Made by a program: the position numbers and the translations under genes. This document shows positions 36,640 to 48,783 of a stretch of 64,000 nucleotides of DNA, in pieces (within the stretch, counting starts at the first letter, position 1; the number at the start of each line of letters is the position of its first letter). Below the pieces are notes generated by a model. That model was not told the origin of the DNA. It made no database searches and saw nothing but the letters and a program-made list of their open reading frames with translations. The stretch comes from Epiperipatus broadwayi (lineage: Eukaryota > Onychophora > Udeonychophora > Euonychophora > Peripatidae). The stretch covers positions 9,631,950-9,695,949 of the forward strand of contig JAQFVV010006215.1 of the NCBI GenBank assembly GCA_028023455.1, given 5' to 3'.

Positions 36640-38870
36640 ATTCCAACTACTTTCTTCCTTTAAATCAAAAATTAACTTTTTTATTCTATCCTTTTCTACT
36701 TACCTATAGAGACCTTTCCAGTATATCCTTAATAATTTGATTGCATTTAAATATAAAAATAACTCAACTTCTCTTCTGATTCATAATTTCCACAATAATC
36801 TTTTTTCATTTACTCTCTTTAATTCTTCAATATTAAATATTCTATCTGTGAAATATTCAGTTTTGTCTAAATTTATTAAAAATACATTTAGCATTTATGC
36901 AATCAAATAAATTTCTATAGATAAAAATATCTTTAATTAAAATAAATTTAGCTTGTATAGGAAATAAATTCCTATAGATAAATTATCTTTAATTGGGCTA
37001 ATTTTAGGAATAAATTTAGCTTGTATAATAAACAAATTTCTAGAGATAAAAGGGCAAAAAAAAATCTTAATTAAATTTATTGGGAAATAAATTTCGTCTG
37101 TACAAATTTAAGTGATTTTCTAGTAGATAAAAATATAACAAATCTATTATGATAACTGAAGTAATAGAAAACTGATAACAGTTTAATTGATTCAGGCAGA
37201 AATTAATTAAAACCAACAAAGTAAAAAATATCTTCCACCCAGATTTTGCAGTAAAAATAGTTATTACAAAAAAACAAAAAACAAAAAAAAACACAAAAAG
37301 AGGTATAAAAACTAGAGAAACAAATAGTTCTCTTTTTCTTTTCCAGACTTCACTTCTCATCTGCTCCTGAAATTGGTGAATGTCATTCCCAGGATCTTGG
37401 CTCCTGTAGGTGAACAAGCCAACTAGGGATTAAGCAGATCATCTCAATCTTATTATTATCTTGTGAATGCCTCAAGTGCTTGTCCAGGATTTAAGAGCAT
37501 GACTTTAGTAGAGAAAAAGTACATCATTCCTAATTGTTAAACTTTATATAACTGCATAAACAAAAAACTTTTGTCTTAAGTAATTGGTGAATATAATACA
37601 TATATTAAACCAATATCATCCAAGTATAAGGCATATATATGCATATTAATGTAAAGTTTATATCTTTGTTATTGTTTTTTTGCATGTATATTAATTACTG
37701 GGTCATAAATTGTCTTAAAATTTAGTTGTTCAATTTGGTTGTGTATATTTAAATTTGGGTTAGCTATTACTATTTGCTAATCGCCCAGCAATACAAATAG
37801 AGACATAACACTATCCATCTAACTTATTTTTCCCATTCTTTTTTAAATCCATAAATCATAAGATTCCAATCTTTTCATATCCTTTTTTATAAATATTTAT
37901 CTCTCAACTCTTTGCAAAGAAACTATCATAATTAGCCTTTTTCTTAATTATAACTTTAATACATAACAAAAAAAAAAAATCTTACTTTTATGAAAAGGCT
38001 GTTTATCTATGCAATTCTAATATTTTCATCATTAAATAAACAATTTCATACCTAATATTTTCATCATTAAATAAACAATCTCATATCTTTAATTCTAACT
38101 CCATTCTTATTAAAATCACAATCATTGGGATATTCAGATAAATAAACATTAGATAGGAATATCTTACACCTTTATTTATATCTATCTGTTTTCAAAAGGC
38201 TAATCTTACCAATACTTTTAGGTTCTTATACAAATTTTCTAATAATTGCCCTTTCTTCTAATCTACACTTTTTCTTTCAAAATATTCAACAAAATAATCC
38301 AATACACTCTAACAAATCTTTTCAAGATCAATAAAACAAATTAGCTTCCTTTCTCTCTCTCTCTCTATATATATATATATCTTTATAATAATCTCCACTA
38401 TATCTACTACATTTCATGTTTCTGCCCCTTTTTAATATAAAATGATCTTCCACTATAAACATATCTAACCTACTATACATGTCCATTAAATAGACATTAA
38501 AATCAATTATTAAATTCTCACACTAGATCTTTTCTTTGAAGAAATCCTAATTGTTGAATGCAAATCTATAGACACTTTTAATTCATAAATATTATTAAAA
38601 ATATTAATTCTCTTAACCTCCTCACTCTTCAAAATGTTTCACCAATTTCTTGCACTTTATAACTCTACCTTTTATATCCTTCCTTACCCTCTATTATTCT
38701 ATAATCTATTTAGTCCTTATTCATATACTTTTTTAAAAATGAAGCGTTATTATTCCTATCATGCACATCATTTATATTCTCATCTTTTTATTATATCTAT
38801 TCTTTCCATTAATAAAATGCTATATTCTTTAATCCAATTAGTATCATAGTTCTGCTTCACTATCTTTCAT
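36640..38870 (-). mobile_element. Highly decayed LINE reverse transcriptase relic
   Basis: The plus strand here is pyrimidine rich. Read on the minus strand, a phrase VCFIDLEKICYSVYWIILLN near 38350-38290 resembles the FIDLEKAYDRVPR palm motif of LINE reverse transcriptases. Weaker phrases occur upstream (38870-38640, connector-like) and downstream to about 36650 (RREVELFLYLNAIKLL, thumb-like). Every frame is broken. The 37440-37070 part holds a different, unidentified open frame. The call rests mainly on one motif and on strand-biased composition. Confidence 0.4.
37250..37417 (-). other. Unidentified open frame start
   Basis: The frame beginning at 37417 reads FTYRSQDPGNDIHQFQEQM, then RSEVWKRKRELF, before becoming a low-complexity hydrophobic run. 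A possible splice acceptor (CACCTACAG) lies at about 37403-37395. The hydrophilic part is of ordinary amino-acid composition and less A/T rich than its surroundings, so it may be an exon or an old transposon piece. I do not recognise the family. Confidence 0.25.
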
Positions 38871-38874
38871 CTAT

Positions 38875-40045
38875 GTTTTAGAAGATGCTTATTCAGAAAA
38901 AAATATTCCAATTTATATATACAAATAAAAAAACAACTGTTTAGTACAAATTATATTGAGGAGGAAATGCATATAAAAAAATGCAAAACTTTTTCTATAT
39001 TAAAATTTTAATAATCAAACATCTTTTCAATTTACTGATTAACTGATTTCTAACTGTAATTATGTTTTTCACATTAAAAATGATTTCTCACTTAAATATT
39101 TTAATGTATAATAAAATTAATTTATTTTAGTCTCACACTATATTAATAAAGATATTGTCAATCAAAAATCAATGAACTATTTTTTTTTCACTTACAGTTT
39201 TTATTTAAAATAAAAATAATTAAATACATAATAACAATACAATATTTATTTTTAAAAAAGAAATGTTAATTAAATTTACAATATACATTTTAAATTATTA
39301 TATAAACTTTTTTTTTTTTTTGGAATAGAATAGTGAAATCATTATTTATTTTCAGTTACACAGTATTTTAATTGTTTGTTCTAATGCAAATAATTAAATA
39401 GTGATTTTAAACAAGTGCTTAATTATATATTCTATATCGAAGGTAGCTAAAAACGTTGAATGTGATCTACTGTTTGTCATAGCAAATTAGTTTATTTGAT
39501 CATGTTTATATACTTTATCCACTAGCACTGTTGCATCTGTATTTCCTAGTAGTCACTTTCTTAATTCTGAATACTTTTTTTTAAAAAAAATCTTAATTTG
39601 AACAACAATTTCTTATAAAAATAATTTCTAATTAATATTTTCTCATCAAAAAAGTTTTGTTTTCAAATAAAAAAAAATCCCAGGTTTTTCCAATAATTTG
39701 TTGGATAGTAAATAACTGCATTGTAATGGTTTGTAAAAATTCTCATTTTTCAAATTTATTTTTTGTAATACCCACCAATTTTTTGTTATGATCAAAACAT
39801 TGTTTCTGGAGATAGTCCTACTCCATTAAGAATAAATTACTTAATCCAAGTTTAAAGATTAATTACCAATTATATAAAAATCAATTAGAAATCTTGAACT
39901 TGAAATAACTTTTAAATAAAATAAAAGTTTTCAGCAACCTAAAGACACTTTGTTTAAAATTTAATTCATGCTAAACTTGAAATGGTTTTCATATTTTTTT
40001 CTTCTTTTTTTTTTTGTTTTGATATAATCTATTAATGAAAACATT
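38875..40045. other. Downstream of the host gene; no gene
   Basis: A/T-rich sequence. Position 39719-39782 is an inverted copy of sequence at 41627-41793 (see that entry). Otherwise only A- and T-runs are seen. Confidence 0.5.
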
Positions 40046-40050
40046 AAATT

Positions 40051-40056
40051 TTTATT
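40051..40056 (-). terminator. Candidate polyadenylation signal
   Basis: The plus-strand TTTATT reads AATAAA on the minus strand, about 146 nt after the stop codon of the hexosaminidase-like gene. A/T-rich DNA gives such hexamers often, so it is only a candidate. Confidence 0.35.
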
Positions 40057-40201
40057 TCAATTTTTAGTTAAAATAATTAACTAATTAAAGTTTTATCATA
40101 CTTAAATTATTTGAGTGTTTCCAAGATTCACCCTGATATATACACATGTACATACGTATATATATATAGTACTCATTCTTAGGTCTTTCTATTAGCTTTA
40201 A

Positions 40202-40334
40202 TCACATGTTTTGTTGAACTTCAGGAATTAATTGTTTTAAAACATTGTGCAAAAACTCAAGAGAAGATTCCAAACCAGAAGACTGATGTCTTTTCAACCA
40301 CACTCTACGATATTCTTCCATTATTTCCAAAATT
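40202..40334 (-). CDS. Last exon of GH20-type beta-N-acetylhexosaminidase-like gene
   Basis: The exon starts after TTTCTTTCAG and runs to TGA at 40204-40202. It completes a CG|A arginine codon from the previous exon and encodes 43 further residues: ILEIMEEYRRVWLKRHQSSG followed by LESSLEFLHNVL and a short tail. In bacterial-type GH20 hexosaminidases (GcnA, Hex1), the C-terminal helix carries E-Y-x-R-x-W-L-x-R-(N)-x-x-G-L-E-x-S-L, which this follows closely. The family removes terminal N-acetylhexosamine from glycans. The intron before it is only 84 bp. Exon structure is firm; the family is from recalled motif similarity. Confidence 0.8.
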
Positions 40335-40418
40335 CTGAAAGAAAAAAAATACTATGAATGCTAATTGTAATATTATTAATAAATAAAACTTATAAATATA
40401 TCAAAAAATAAAGTTTAC

Positions 40419-40535
40419 CGATTAGCGAGATCTGTTTTAGTAGTAGATGACAAATTACTGAGTCCTAAATTTACAACAGCTAGTCCAGTTATATTGCTTG
40501 GGTTTTTACCAACTGTTACCAATGCACGACCAATT
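40419..40535 (-). CDS. Penultimate exon of the GH20-like hexosaminidase gene
   Basis: This 117-bp exon begins after TTTTTAAAG and ends at a CG|GTAAAC donor. Its first base completes the lysine codon AA|A left by the exon at 48784-48908, and its last two bases start the arginine codon finished by the last exon. It encodes IGRALVTVGKNPSNITGLAV and VNLGLSNLSSTTKTDLANR, a predicted helical segment that leads into the C-terminal helix. Other frames of this exon contain stops, which supports the chosen phase. The acceptor lacks a long pyrimidine tract but is T rich. Confidence 0.8.
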
Positions 40536-41626
40536 CTTTAAAAATAGAACAATATTAAGCATAGAAATGTATATCTTTGTTATATACCCTAAATAAAAGG
40601 TATTTAAATACATATATGATTTAAATAGCAATTACATAGTAAAAAAAGAAGCATTTGTTAATATTTTCAATATACATCTTTAAAAGTCATCACCAAAAAT
40701 GGAAAGGTGAATCATTTATTAATAAGTAACAACTTTCTTAATAAAAGATTTACATCACTCTGGTAACTATTTTAAGATTAATGATTTTATCATATTCTTC
40801 TTATAATTTTGATTATTTAAAGAACCAAGTAGTATTTTAAATAAATAAAATTAAGTCATCAAATATAGTTCTTCAATAAAAATAAAATGAAATTTTCTTA
40901 ATCTATAAATAATCACAATCATATATTTCATTTAATGCACAATGAATATTTTATTGCTTATGTCTAGACAATAAATAAATCTCTCCTTCTTATGTAAAGC
41001 ATATATCCGAGATATATTTTGATGCAAAAGCAAAACTTTAATATATAATAAAAAAAATTTTAATAAATACTGAAATGGAAAAAAAAATGTTTTGTTTAAT
41101 CAATTCAAAATGAAATAAATTGTAAATATTTAAAAAATATATTTTTTCTTGTTTTATTTTGCTTATTCATTCAATTTAATATTTCTCTTCAGCTTTAAAT
41201 TAATATATAATCATTCAAAAATGTAAAAAAATATTATGCACTGTTAAATCAAAACCGAGAAATGTTTTAAAATCAAATTCAATGTCAAAAAAAAAAACCT
41301 ATATAATTTCTAAAATTTATATAGATATGCTCATATGGACAGTGGGATTGATACATTCTGTCTGAAAAAAACATGCAATTCCATTTATTGTGGTTCTAAA
41401 AAAAATATAATAAAAAAATTTGAAATAAAAAATAAACTCACACTGCTATTACTATGCATTGCGATTATAAATCTCATATATTACCAATGGTTTGTAAAGC
41501 AAATAATGTGCTTAAAATTACTATAATAATATCACTTAAATATTATATATTTTGCATTTTATCATCAATTTTCATTGTAAAAAAAAATAATGAAAAAAGG
41601 ACTGTACTTTTATTTTTTTGTTAATT

Positions 41627-41850
41627 AATAAATTTGAAAAATGAGAATTTTTACAAACCATTACAATGTATTCTTCTAAACCTGTTTTTAATTTATAATG
41701 AAAATTTAGATTAAGTAATGTTTTAAAAATAAATTTGAAAAATTGGTGGGTATTACAAAAAAATAAATTTGAAAAATGAGAATTTTTACAAACCTGTTTT
41801 TAATTTATAATGAAAATTTAGATTAAGTAATGTTTTAAATATTTATTAGT
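41627..41850. repeat. Local tandem duplication with inverted copies nearby
   Basis: The phrase AAATTTGAAAAATGAGAATT continuing into TTTTACAAAC occurs at about 41630-41659 and again at 41764-41793. Each is followed by AACCTGTTTTTAATTTATAA and ATTTAGATTAAGTAATG, so the unit (about 113-130 bp) is duplicated with an internal deletion in the second copy. An inverse copy lies at 39719-39782, and another inverse piece at 42001-42030 (ACTTAAATTTTCATTATGAA). The pair 39.7/41.7 kb flanks the last two coding exons of the host gene. Confidence 0.75.
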
Positions 41851-42731
41851 GTTAAGAAGAATAATCCACTTCACAAAGTATAATAATATATGTATGCAAA
41901 ATTATTATATACACAATGACATGAAAATAAAATTATATACTCTAAATGTTTGTTAATTTTTTTCTATAATTATTTTGTCTGAGGTGATAATGTTATACTA
42001 ACTTAAATTTTCATTATGAATTAAAAACAGATTTTTTAAAAAATGAATCAAATTAAATTTTTTCATTAATTACTAATTTGTTTTATATGTACATTCATAC
42101 TGTATACAGTATGCCTCTATTAAAATGGTCTGTATTGTTCATGAATTCATGGTGACCATGAAGACATTAATACAATGGCCTCACTGTATTGTATCAATAT
42201 AGATAATACTTTATCTACTATTACGTATTATTTAGCACTGTAAAATTTAGTCTTTATGTTTGTTCATGTGTAAAAAGAAAAGTATAAAATGTTAAAACCA
42301 CACTAAACAACAATCAGAAAAATATTTTCTTCAGATCAAGGATATATTTTTTGAGCAAGAAGCAAAAAAAATATGTGAAAGGCAAATCTTGCTTTAAAAC
42401 TGTATTAAATGGTTTTACTATTAAGATAAAAGCATTTGACAAAAAAATGTATACATAACATTAATAGAAACTAATATAAGATGTACGCTAATGATAGGCA
42501 AATTTCAGCTCCCAAAGCTCATAAGACAAATAAATATTGGTTTTCACTGCCAATTTTCCTAAACTTTTATATTAATAATTTACAGTAGTATAGTATATAC
42601 TAATATTAGAATATTTTATTATATGAATGGTTTAAAGTAAAAAAAAAAAAGATATTTAAAATTTTAATTTTTAAATATATCCAGTTAAGGGATTATTATT
42701 TTTGATTAATAAAAAGTATTTCAACATTTAC

Positions 42732-42777
42732 CATCTTGTAGCATTCCTACCATAATTAGCTCCAAAAGTGAGTACTG
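42732..42777 (-). other. Possible cryptic or poison exon
   Basis: On the minus strand a good acceptor (TTCAATTGCAG) is followed by 46 bases and a donor (ATG|GTAAAT). One frame reads VLTFGANYGRNATRW, but that phase does not fit its neighbours. Joined to the flanking exons in the established phase it gives a stop after seven codons. It could be a decoy or an alternative exon that aborts translation. The gene reads through perfectly without it. Confidence 0.25.
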
Positions 42778-43085
42778 CTGCAATTGAACATACAGAAATA
42801 TATGCAAAGTATTATATGTGATTCTTATTATTGAAAATCTTATCCACTTCTGCTCTAAGCAATTTCATAATACAAAAAAAAGTTTAGTTTGAAGATAATA
42901 TGTTAATGCATGCAATCAAGGATTTCTGTGAGTGAATTAATTGTTGAATATATTATGATGGGAAGTATTCTATTTTAAATTCTAATACTGGTAAGAAAAG
43001 AAAATCTAAGTTAGTTGAAATTATGAAAATTATGATAAATAAAAATTTTTTAAATAGATCAACTTATTTAAATTGTTCTAATGAT

Positions 43086-44480
43086 TTTTTTGGCTCCCAA
43101 AGTTTTCAATTTGAAATCCTCGTAATTTTCCTTTAAAGTGTACTTTTGATTGTAGTTTTTTTTTTTTTTTTGGGGGGGGGGGGGGGTTGTTGATAAAATT
43201 TCAAAATTTCTTATTATGTTTTTTAAGAATAATATAAATTTAGGTCAGTTTTGTATATCTTCTTCTTTTGAAGCATATGATAAAATTAATGGATTTGTTT
43301 TAGGAAAAGATTGTATATATAGTAGTTTAGATATTGAAACAGGTATCAATCAGTTGTTAGGATAAGAAGTATTAATTTGTTTCTTGATGTTTTGAAGAAA
43401 TTTGAATATTTTTCTGTAGATAATATTAAGGTTATTTAGAATTTGCTATTGTTATTAGAGGATTCTGTGTATTTTGTGAGAAAGGGTGTCTTTTATAAAA
43501 TTAAAGGAGATTGGGTTATTGGTTATGTTATTTTTCCTTTAATGCACTGTCTATATTAATCTTTTAGAGAGTAGTGTTATTAATAATTTTTCAGTTTCTT
43601 TAAAATTATTTATTAGGTATGTTGGTGATAATTTGTTTATTATACAGGAGAATAAATTGAAAGATTTTTTTGATGGATTGAATGCTTTTGATTCCAATAT
43701 TAAATTTACTATTGAGGGGGGGGCTACATTTGAATTTGTAAAATTAAAATTTTTAGATTTAAGTATTGATAAAGTTGGTAATGTTTTACTTGGTAGTCAT
43801 TTCATTAAAGAAAAAAATTTAAGAAATATACACTGGCCAGTTAATTATCAACCTTTTACTCGTAAGATATTTATTTTATTAAATTTTTATTATAGGAATA
43901 GAAGACTTAATAATTTTGAAAATAATAGTTATATTCAGAGGAGTCAATTTGCTTCTGACTATATTGAATTAGGCTATATAATGAATTTATTAGGAATATT
44001 ATATTTAATAAAAAATATTTATAGATCTATTAATAATAAAGATTTAAGTATTAATGAGTATAGAGTTTATTTCTTTGCCACATAAATCATCAATTAATAA
44101 ATTGATTTATAAGAATAGTTTTATTGGGTTGTATGAAAGTGTCTTGGAAGAAAGGTCTAAGTTTACATTCATTACTAAATGGTTGAAACAGTTAATTGTC
44201 TGCAAATCTACTGGAGTAATTCATAAAATTCCTTGCAATTATCATAAAATTTATATAAGTCAGAGTAAATTAAGTCTTAATGAAAGGGTTAAATCCATAA
44301 GAATAGAGTTAAAAATAAATATAATTCAGCTGGGTATAGTCATGAACTGAATACAGATCATAAAATATTTGACAATGCAGAAGTTATCTTTTATGAAAAA
44401 CGTGAATTGAAAAGAAGAGTGATGATAAAATATTTTGAATGGCCATCAATCTCATGAAAACATCCTTTGATGTTAAAGAA
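43086..44480 (+). mobile_element. Penelope-like element relic with GIY-YIG endonuclease
   Basis: The plus strand reads, in broken frames: a palm region near 43390-43560 (FYKIKGDWVIGY before the active-site block), RYVGDNLFIIQENKLKDFFD at 43615-43675 with the catalytic block altered to VGDN, NIKFTIEGGATFEFVKLKFLD, then LRNIHWPVNYQPFTRK. From 44200 a second frame gives STGVIHKIPCNYHKIYISQS and LSLNERVKS, the GIY-YIG nuclease core, and later HELNTDHKIFDN. Reverse transcriptase followed by a GIY-YIG nuclease defines Penelope-like elements. Stops, the altered YxDD block and a homopolymer interruption show a dead copy. Confidence 0.75.
43156..43186 (+). repeat. Homopolymer pair: T16 then G15
   Basis: Sixteen T followed by fifteen G, inside the Penelope-like relic. 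G-runs of this length are unique in the window, and the exact lengths may be affected by sequencing or assembly error. Confidence 0.9.
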
Positions 44481-45229
44481 AGTTGGATTTTGCAGTGAAT
44501 GATGGGAAAGCTATTTTGTTTGGTAGATACAGATGGCATCTTTAATTGAATTTCACTTGAAAAGATGATCTATTTGTCAATAGATTAAATCATGGTAGTG
44601 GAAGAATTTTAGTAAAGTTTATATGAATTTTTATTTTATTACCAATATATTAAGCAATGGTCATTTGATATCAAATGATGCAATATTTTAACAATTTTCA
44701 ATCTGACCATTTTGAATGTTTTTTTTTTTCCAATTTAGACTTTCAAATGTACTACTAGAGAAAATAAAAAAATTCCAATTTTAAAAATTCTTACCTAGTG
44801 TACTTTACAAGTTATGGTTTTTAAAATCTCAGGAAAATTGTAATTTTGTGCTTCTATGCAATTAGACAAGGAATGATTACTCAAACTAGAATTAAGATTC
44901 AAGACTATAGAAAATACGAAATTGTAGCTAATTTTTTTTTAGGTTTTCATAAGATATAAAACATGACAAATCCCCTCCCCACCTTCAAGTTTTTAATTTG
45001 AAGTCACTTAATAAAATTTCTGATCTTGAATTTCTCACAAACCTAAATTTTAAATTTTCGGAAAAAACCTCAAAATACATTTATCTTGACATTATTTATG
45101 AAAAGTTTTGTCATGAAAACCCAAAGAAAGTGAAAAATGAATATATTAAAATGGAAATAGTTTCATAAAAAAATAAAACAAGATTAAAAAAAAGAAAAAC
45201 TGTGTGCAATTGGTTTATTTTTTATATAT

Positions 45230-46580
45230 GGATAAAAAATATTGATAGTAATGATACTGTTTGATTAGAGTGATGTTCAAGAAAAGGCATATTGGTAAAT
45301 TTTAAGATGCTAGTCAAGATAAAATATCCTATTGAAAAGAAGACTTAAGAAATTTATTGAATTATGATGCAAATACTATGTCTTAGCTAGAAAAAGTGGC
45401 ATTCATTCAACCTATATTTTCATAGCACATCAAAATGTACCAAGTTAAAATGCATCAGATTTTGTGATGGCATATCAGTGATATAATATAAAATGAGGCA
45501 GTACAGCATGCCACCTTAATAAAACTATTGCATGTTCTGATATGAAGAATTACTTTAAACATGAATTAAATTGGGAAATCAAAAAAGAAATGATAAACTG
45601 TATTATTACAAATAAAATATTTCTGATGATAGATATACAATTGAAATATTAAGCAAATCAATAAAAAAGTTTGTGGAATTTTTGTGTTAGTGTTGTTGGT
45701 TTTAAAAAGATATTGCAATTAATTGAATAAGAATGACAAAAAAAAACTGTATTTATAATTTAGAGAAAATTATATTTTTGTTCTGAGAGATCTTCTGTAA
45801 ATATTGAAAGTAAACTTAAAAAATATTCTTTGTATCGCTGAGTAGTTTTAAAAAAAAATACAATTGTTATCCATTTATTTCAGAATAAACATGTTTCAAA
45901 CCAAAGATCAGAATCACTATCAGATTTAAAAAACTATACTACTTTTCATTTAAGAAGATATACTACTTTTCATATTGGTTTGCTGCACAATTTATAAACA
46001 AAAAAGTTCTCAAAACATATTACTATGTAAAAGACTTTTCAATCAAGGCTGAGTGGTATTTCCAACTGCCCATGCTAAAGAAATATGTATTGGTATGGGG
46101 CAGGAGGAATTGTGAAGAAATTCACTACAAAGACAAGCCTCTAATGACCTATGAAAAACAAAATGTGACATTTTTTCAACAGTTTACAAAGATTATCTAA
46201 CATTGCTCTATATTATTTTTTAAAATTAATAAAAAATAATATATTGAAGAGAAAGTATCTGAAAACCAAAAGTTCCACTACTTTCTTCCTATATCAGATA
46301 AAGTACTATGAACAAAGATATTTTCAAAATATGAAAAATTATACTTTTTTTTTTTGTTAAGAGAAACTGAAAAAAAAAATCAGACTGTCAAAAGAAAAAA
46401 AATATGTAATATTCGAACATAATAAATATTGGCTTGAAGTGGTTTTGGCTGAGATGGTATAAGTGAAATTTCTCCTCTCTAAAAGATCTACTCCCTCTTT
46501 TATATAAGCAAAAAACTTTGATGATAAATATGAAATGTCTAAGTCCCAAATTATCAATGTGATGAATCCTGTGCTCCACT
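45230..46580 (+). mobile_element. Unplaced transposon relic
   Basis: Around 46050-46140 the plus strand reads VVFPTAHAKEICIGMG and, after a frame change, AGGIVKKFTTKTSL. This resembles a block FFATSHGKGxxDGxGGxVKR that I recall from poorly classified repeat-derived animal proteins. About 300 bp later (46460-46580) a VKFLxxxxxxxSFI block and a final NVMNPVLHSS phrase fit the C-terminus of the same proteins. Earlier sequence to about 45230 shows weak phrases (LEKVAFIQ) only. All frames are broken. The assignment depends on memory of the motif. Confidence 0.35.
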
Positions 46581-46769
46581 CATCATACTTAGTACTTCTA
46601 CAAGAAATAAATGAAAGAAGTAACTATAATTCTTCAAAATTATCTTGAAAAGGACTGTTGAAGCTGTTCACATAGAACTTGTGATGATGCTAGCATACAT
46701 AAAAATATATAATTATTTAAGATTTTTCATGTTAAAAATATTTTAATCAGGAATTTATGTAGAAAAAAG

Positions 46770-47990
46770 TAAGTTATTATGTGGATGTTATATTGCAAGG
46801 ATTTTCCTCTCCTCTCAATTAATTTATTTATTTTACTTTGCCATGATAGTATAACAGTTCTGTTCTCAAATTTAAAATGGATGTTATCTTCTTCCAAAAT
46901 AATTGAAAAATTAGAACTTTATGCAGTATTTTTAATACAAATAGCTAAGTTTTTTACGCAGGTTTAAAAAGTTTAATATTTATAAGATGAAAAACTTGTT
47001 AATTTAAATTATAAAAATTTAACAATATGTGATTCATCAAAAAATTTCATGATACACAATGTTAGTTGTGGTAATTTGTTCATTATTAAGTTTTTCCTAT
47101 GTGATAATATTTTTCATTTCAATTTTTAAAAATTTTAATCAATAGCTCTAGAATATCTTGTGTAAAACTATCTTTGTGAAGAGCAATGTTCTATTAAGTA
47201 AAGGCCTAGAACTTAAACTGAGTACTAATTTTAAAGTGGCATCCACAATTAAAAGTTGATCATTATTAAAATTATCCCATATCACATTGTTAGTAATATT
47301 GTCAAAATGAAATTTTGACTGTAAATGTATGTACAAAATATTAAAAATAAAATTAAAAACAAAAAAAAGATAATAGATTCATTCCTCAACTTTGTAAACA
47401 AAAGATGTCTTAATATAAACGAAAGATCTGTAAACAAAGGAGGTTTTGAAAGTCATGTTTTAAATTTTTATAAAAGCTGTATTAATAAATAACCTCGATA
47501 GAACAAAAAAAATTTCATAGATAAAATTAAATCAGGATTTTAAGTTTTAGTGGTCAGCTGTAAAGAATCAACAGAATTTATTAATTCAACTCACCCCGAA
47601 AAATCAATTATTGGTATAAACAATTTCAATATAATACTACAAGATTTAAAATAAAGAATTGAGAAAAGTAAGTAGGTAGGGGAAAATATCGAAGCTTTTA
47701 AGAATATTACTTCTAATACTACTGATTTATGAGTTAATGTATTCAAAATGCTTCTAAAATGGAAGTGAATGTCCTAACTTCACAAAATTATTAAATTCAA
47801 TTTTTGTCTAGCCACAGCATCAACTGAACAAGTTTTTTTCTATTATAAAAGTTTGGTCTAATGTTCAAAACAGACTGCTAGTAGAAAACACTATTTATTA
47901 CAAAGAAAAATAAATGCTGATGTCAAATGTGCAGAATTCTATGAACTAATTAAAAATGATAGAAAGTCTTGTTTAAAAAAAATCATTTGA
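46770..47990 (+). mobile_element. Probable hAT transposase relic, dimerisation region
   Basis: At 47810-47985 the plus strand reads ATAST-EQVFF, then LLVENTIYYKEKINADVKCA and EFYELIKND. This resembles the C-terminal hAT dimerisation region (S-x2-ERxFS ... R-x-L ... L-x-x-K-x-N ... C-x-EF). The open frame 46779-46967, with SITVLFSNLKWML and KIIEKLELYAVFL, may be an internal part. There are stops and no terminal repeats, so it is an old relic and not a source for the hAT MITEs here. Confidence 0.4.
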
Positions 47991-48783
47991 ATAAAAAAAT
48001 ATGACTAGTTAAAAAAATAAATATATAATTTTGTTCAGTTTGAAAATTAATATTTTTGTTGGATGTTGTATTTGTTCAAAAAATATTATTATTTGGTTTC
48101 AGAATATTATGAAACATTCTAGATCCTATTTTTATTCTGTTTCAATATAAATATTTATTAAATATAACACTTCCAGTGTCAGAAATGGCAAGTATTGTTA
48201 AAAAGTTTTTTTTTTTTTATTTTCCAGGTGTCCGTATTTTATGAATTGAAAATCTGGTAACCCTAAAATATATAGTTTTTAATATCTTTTTTATTTTGCA
48301 AAATTACTATACTTTTTTTATATAAATTATTACGATTCATAGATTTTGTAATTTTCATTGCCTATTTTCAGAAATACCCTTAAAAATACACAGTATACTA
48401 ACTGTATTTAACCAATTAAGTGGCAGTTGAAAACTTGTAACTTTTGATAAAAATTATGCAGATAAAAAAAAAAAAAAATAGGTTTTCAAGTTTTGTCAAA
48501 AATCCTATTACATTATTAACTATTAATCATTTTTAACAATTTATACTTTTCTAAATTTATATTTCTATTTATACAAATGCATGCACACATCTATACTCAG
48601 GCCTATATTTTATCTTTTTTGTGTAATTTTTCATCATATCCATATTGCAGCTTTCATGTCTACTTACATGAATAATTAAAATATTTAAAAAACAACAATG
48701 TATATATGAATATAATTATATACATTTATTTTTATTTGCGTATAAGCACAAATTAATCAAAAATTATATACATATAAACATAC

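Larger units (their letters stand above)
40536..48783 (-). other. 8.2-kb intron of the hexosaminidase-like gene
   Basis: The donor is AA|GTATGT at 48783 and the acceptor TTTTTAAAG at 40537-40536, on the minus strand. The intron holds relics of a Penelope-like element, an unplaced transposon and an hAT element, all on the plus strand and so antisense to the gene, plus local repeats near 41.6-42.0 kb. The stretches 40540-41620, 42040-43080 and 44490-45230 show nothing recognisable apart from the possible exon at 42732-42777. Confidence 0.75.

Noticed and set aside
38346-38381. Possible CRISPR-like or tandem array
   Set aside because: It is a simple CT/TA microsatellite; no spaced repeats exist anywhere in the window that fit a CRISPR array.
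46357-46579. Overlapping minus-strand frames of 63-66 codons
   Set aside because: They lie antisense to the plus-strand transposon relic and are Phe/Ile rich from A/T bias.
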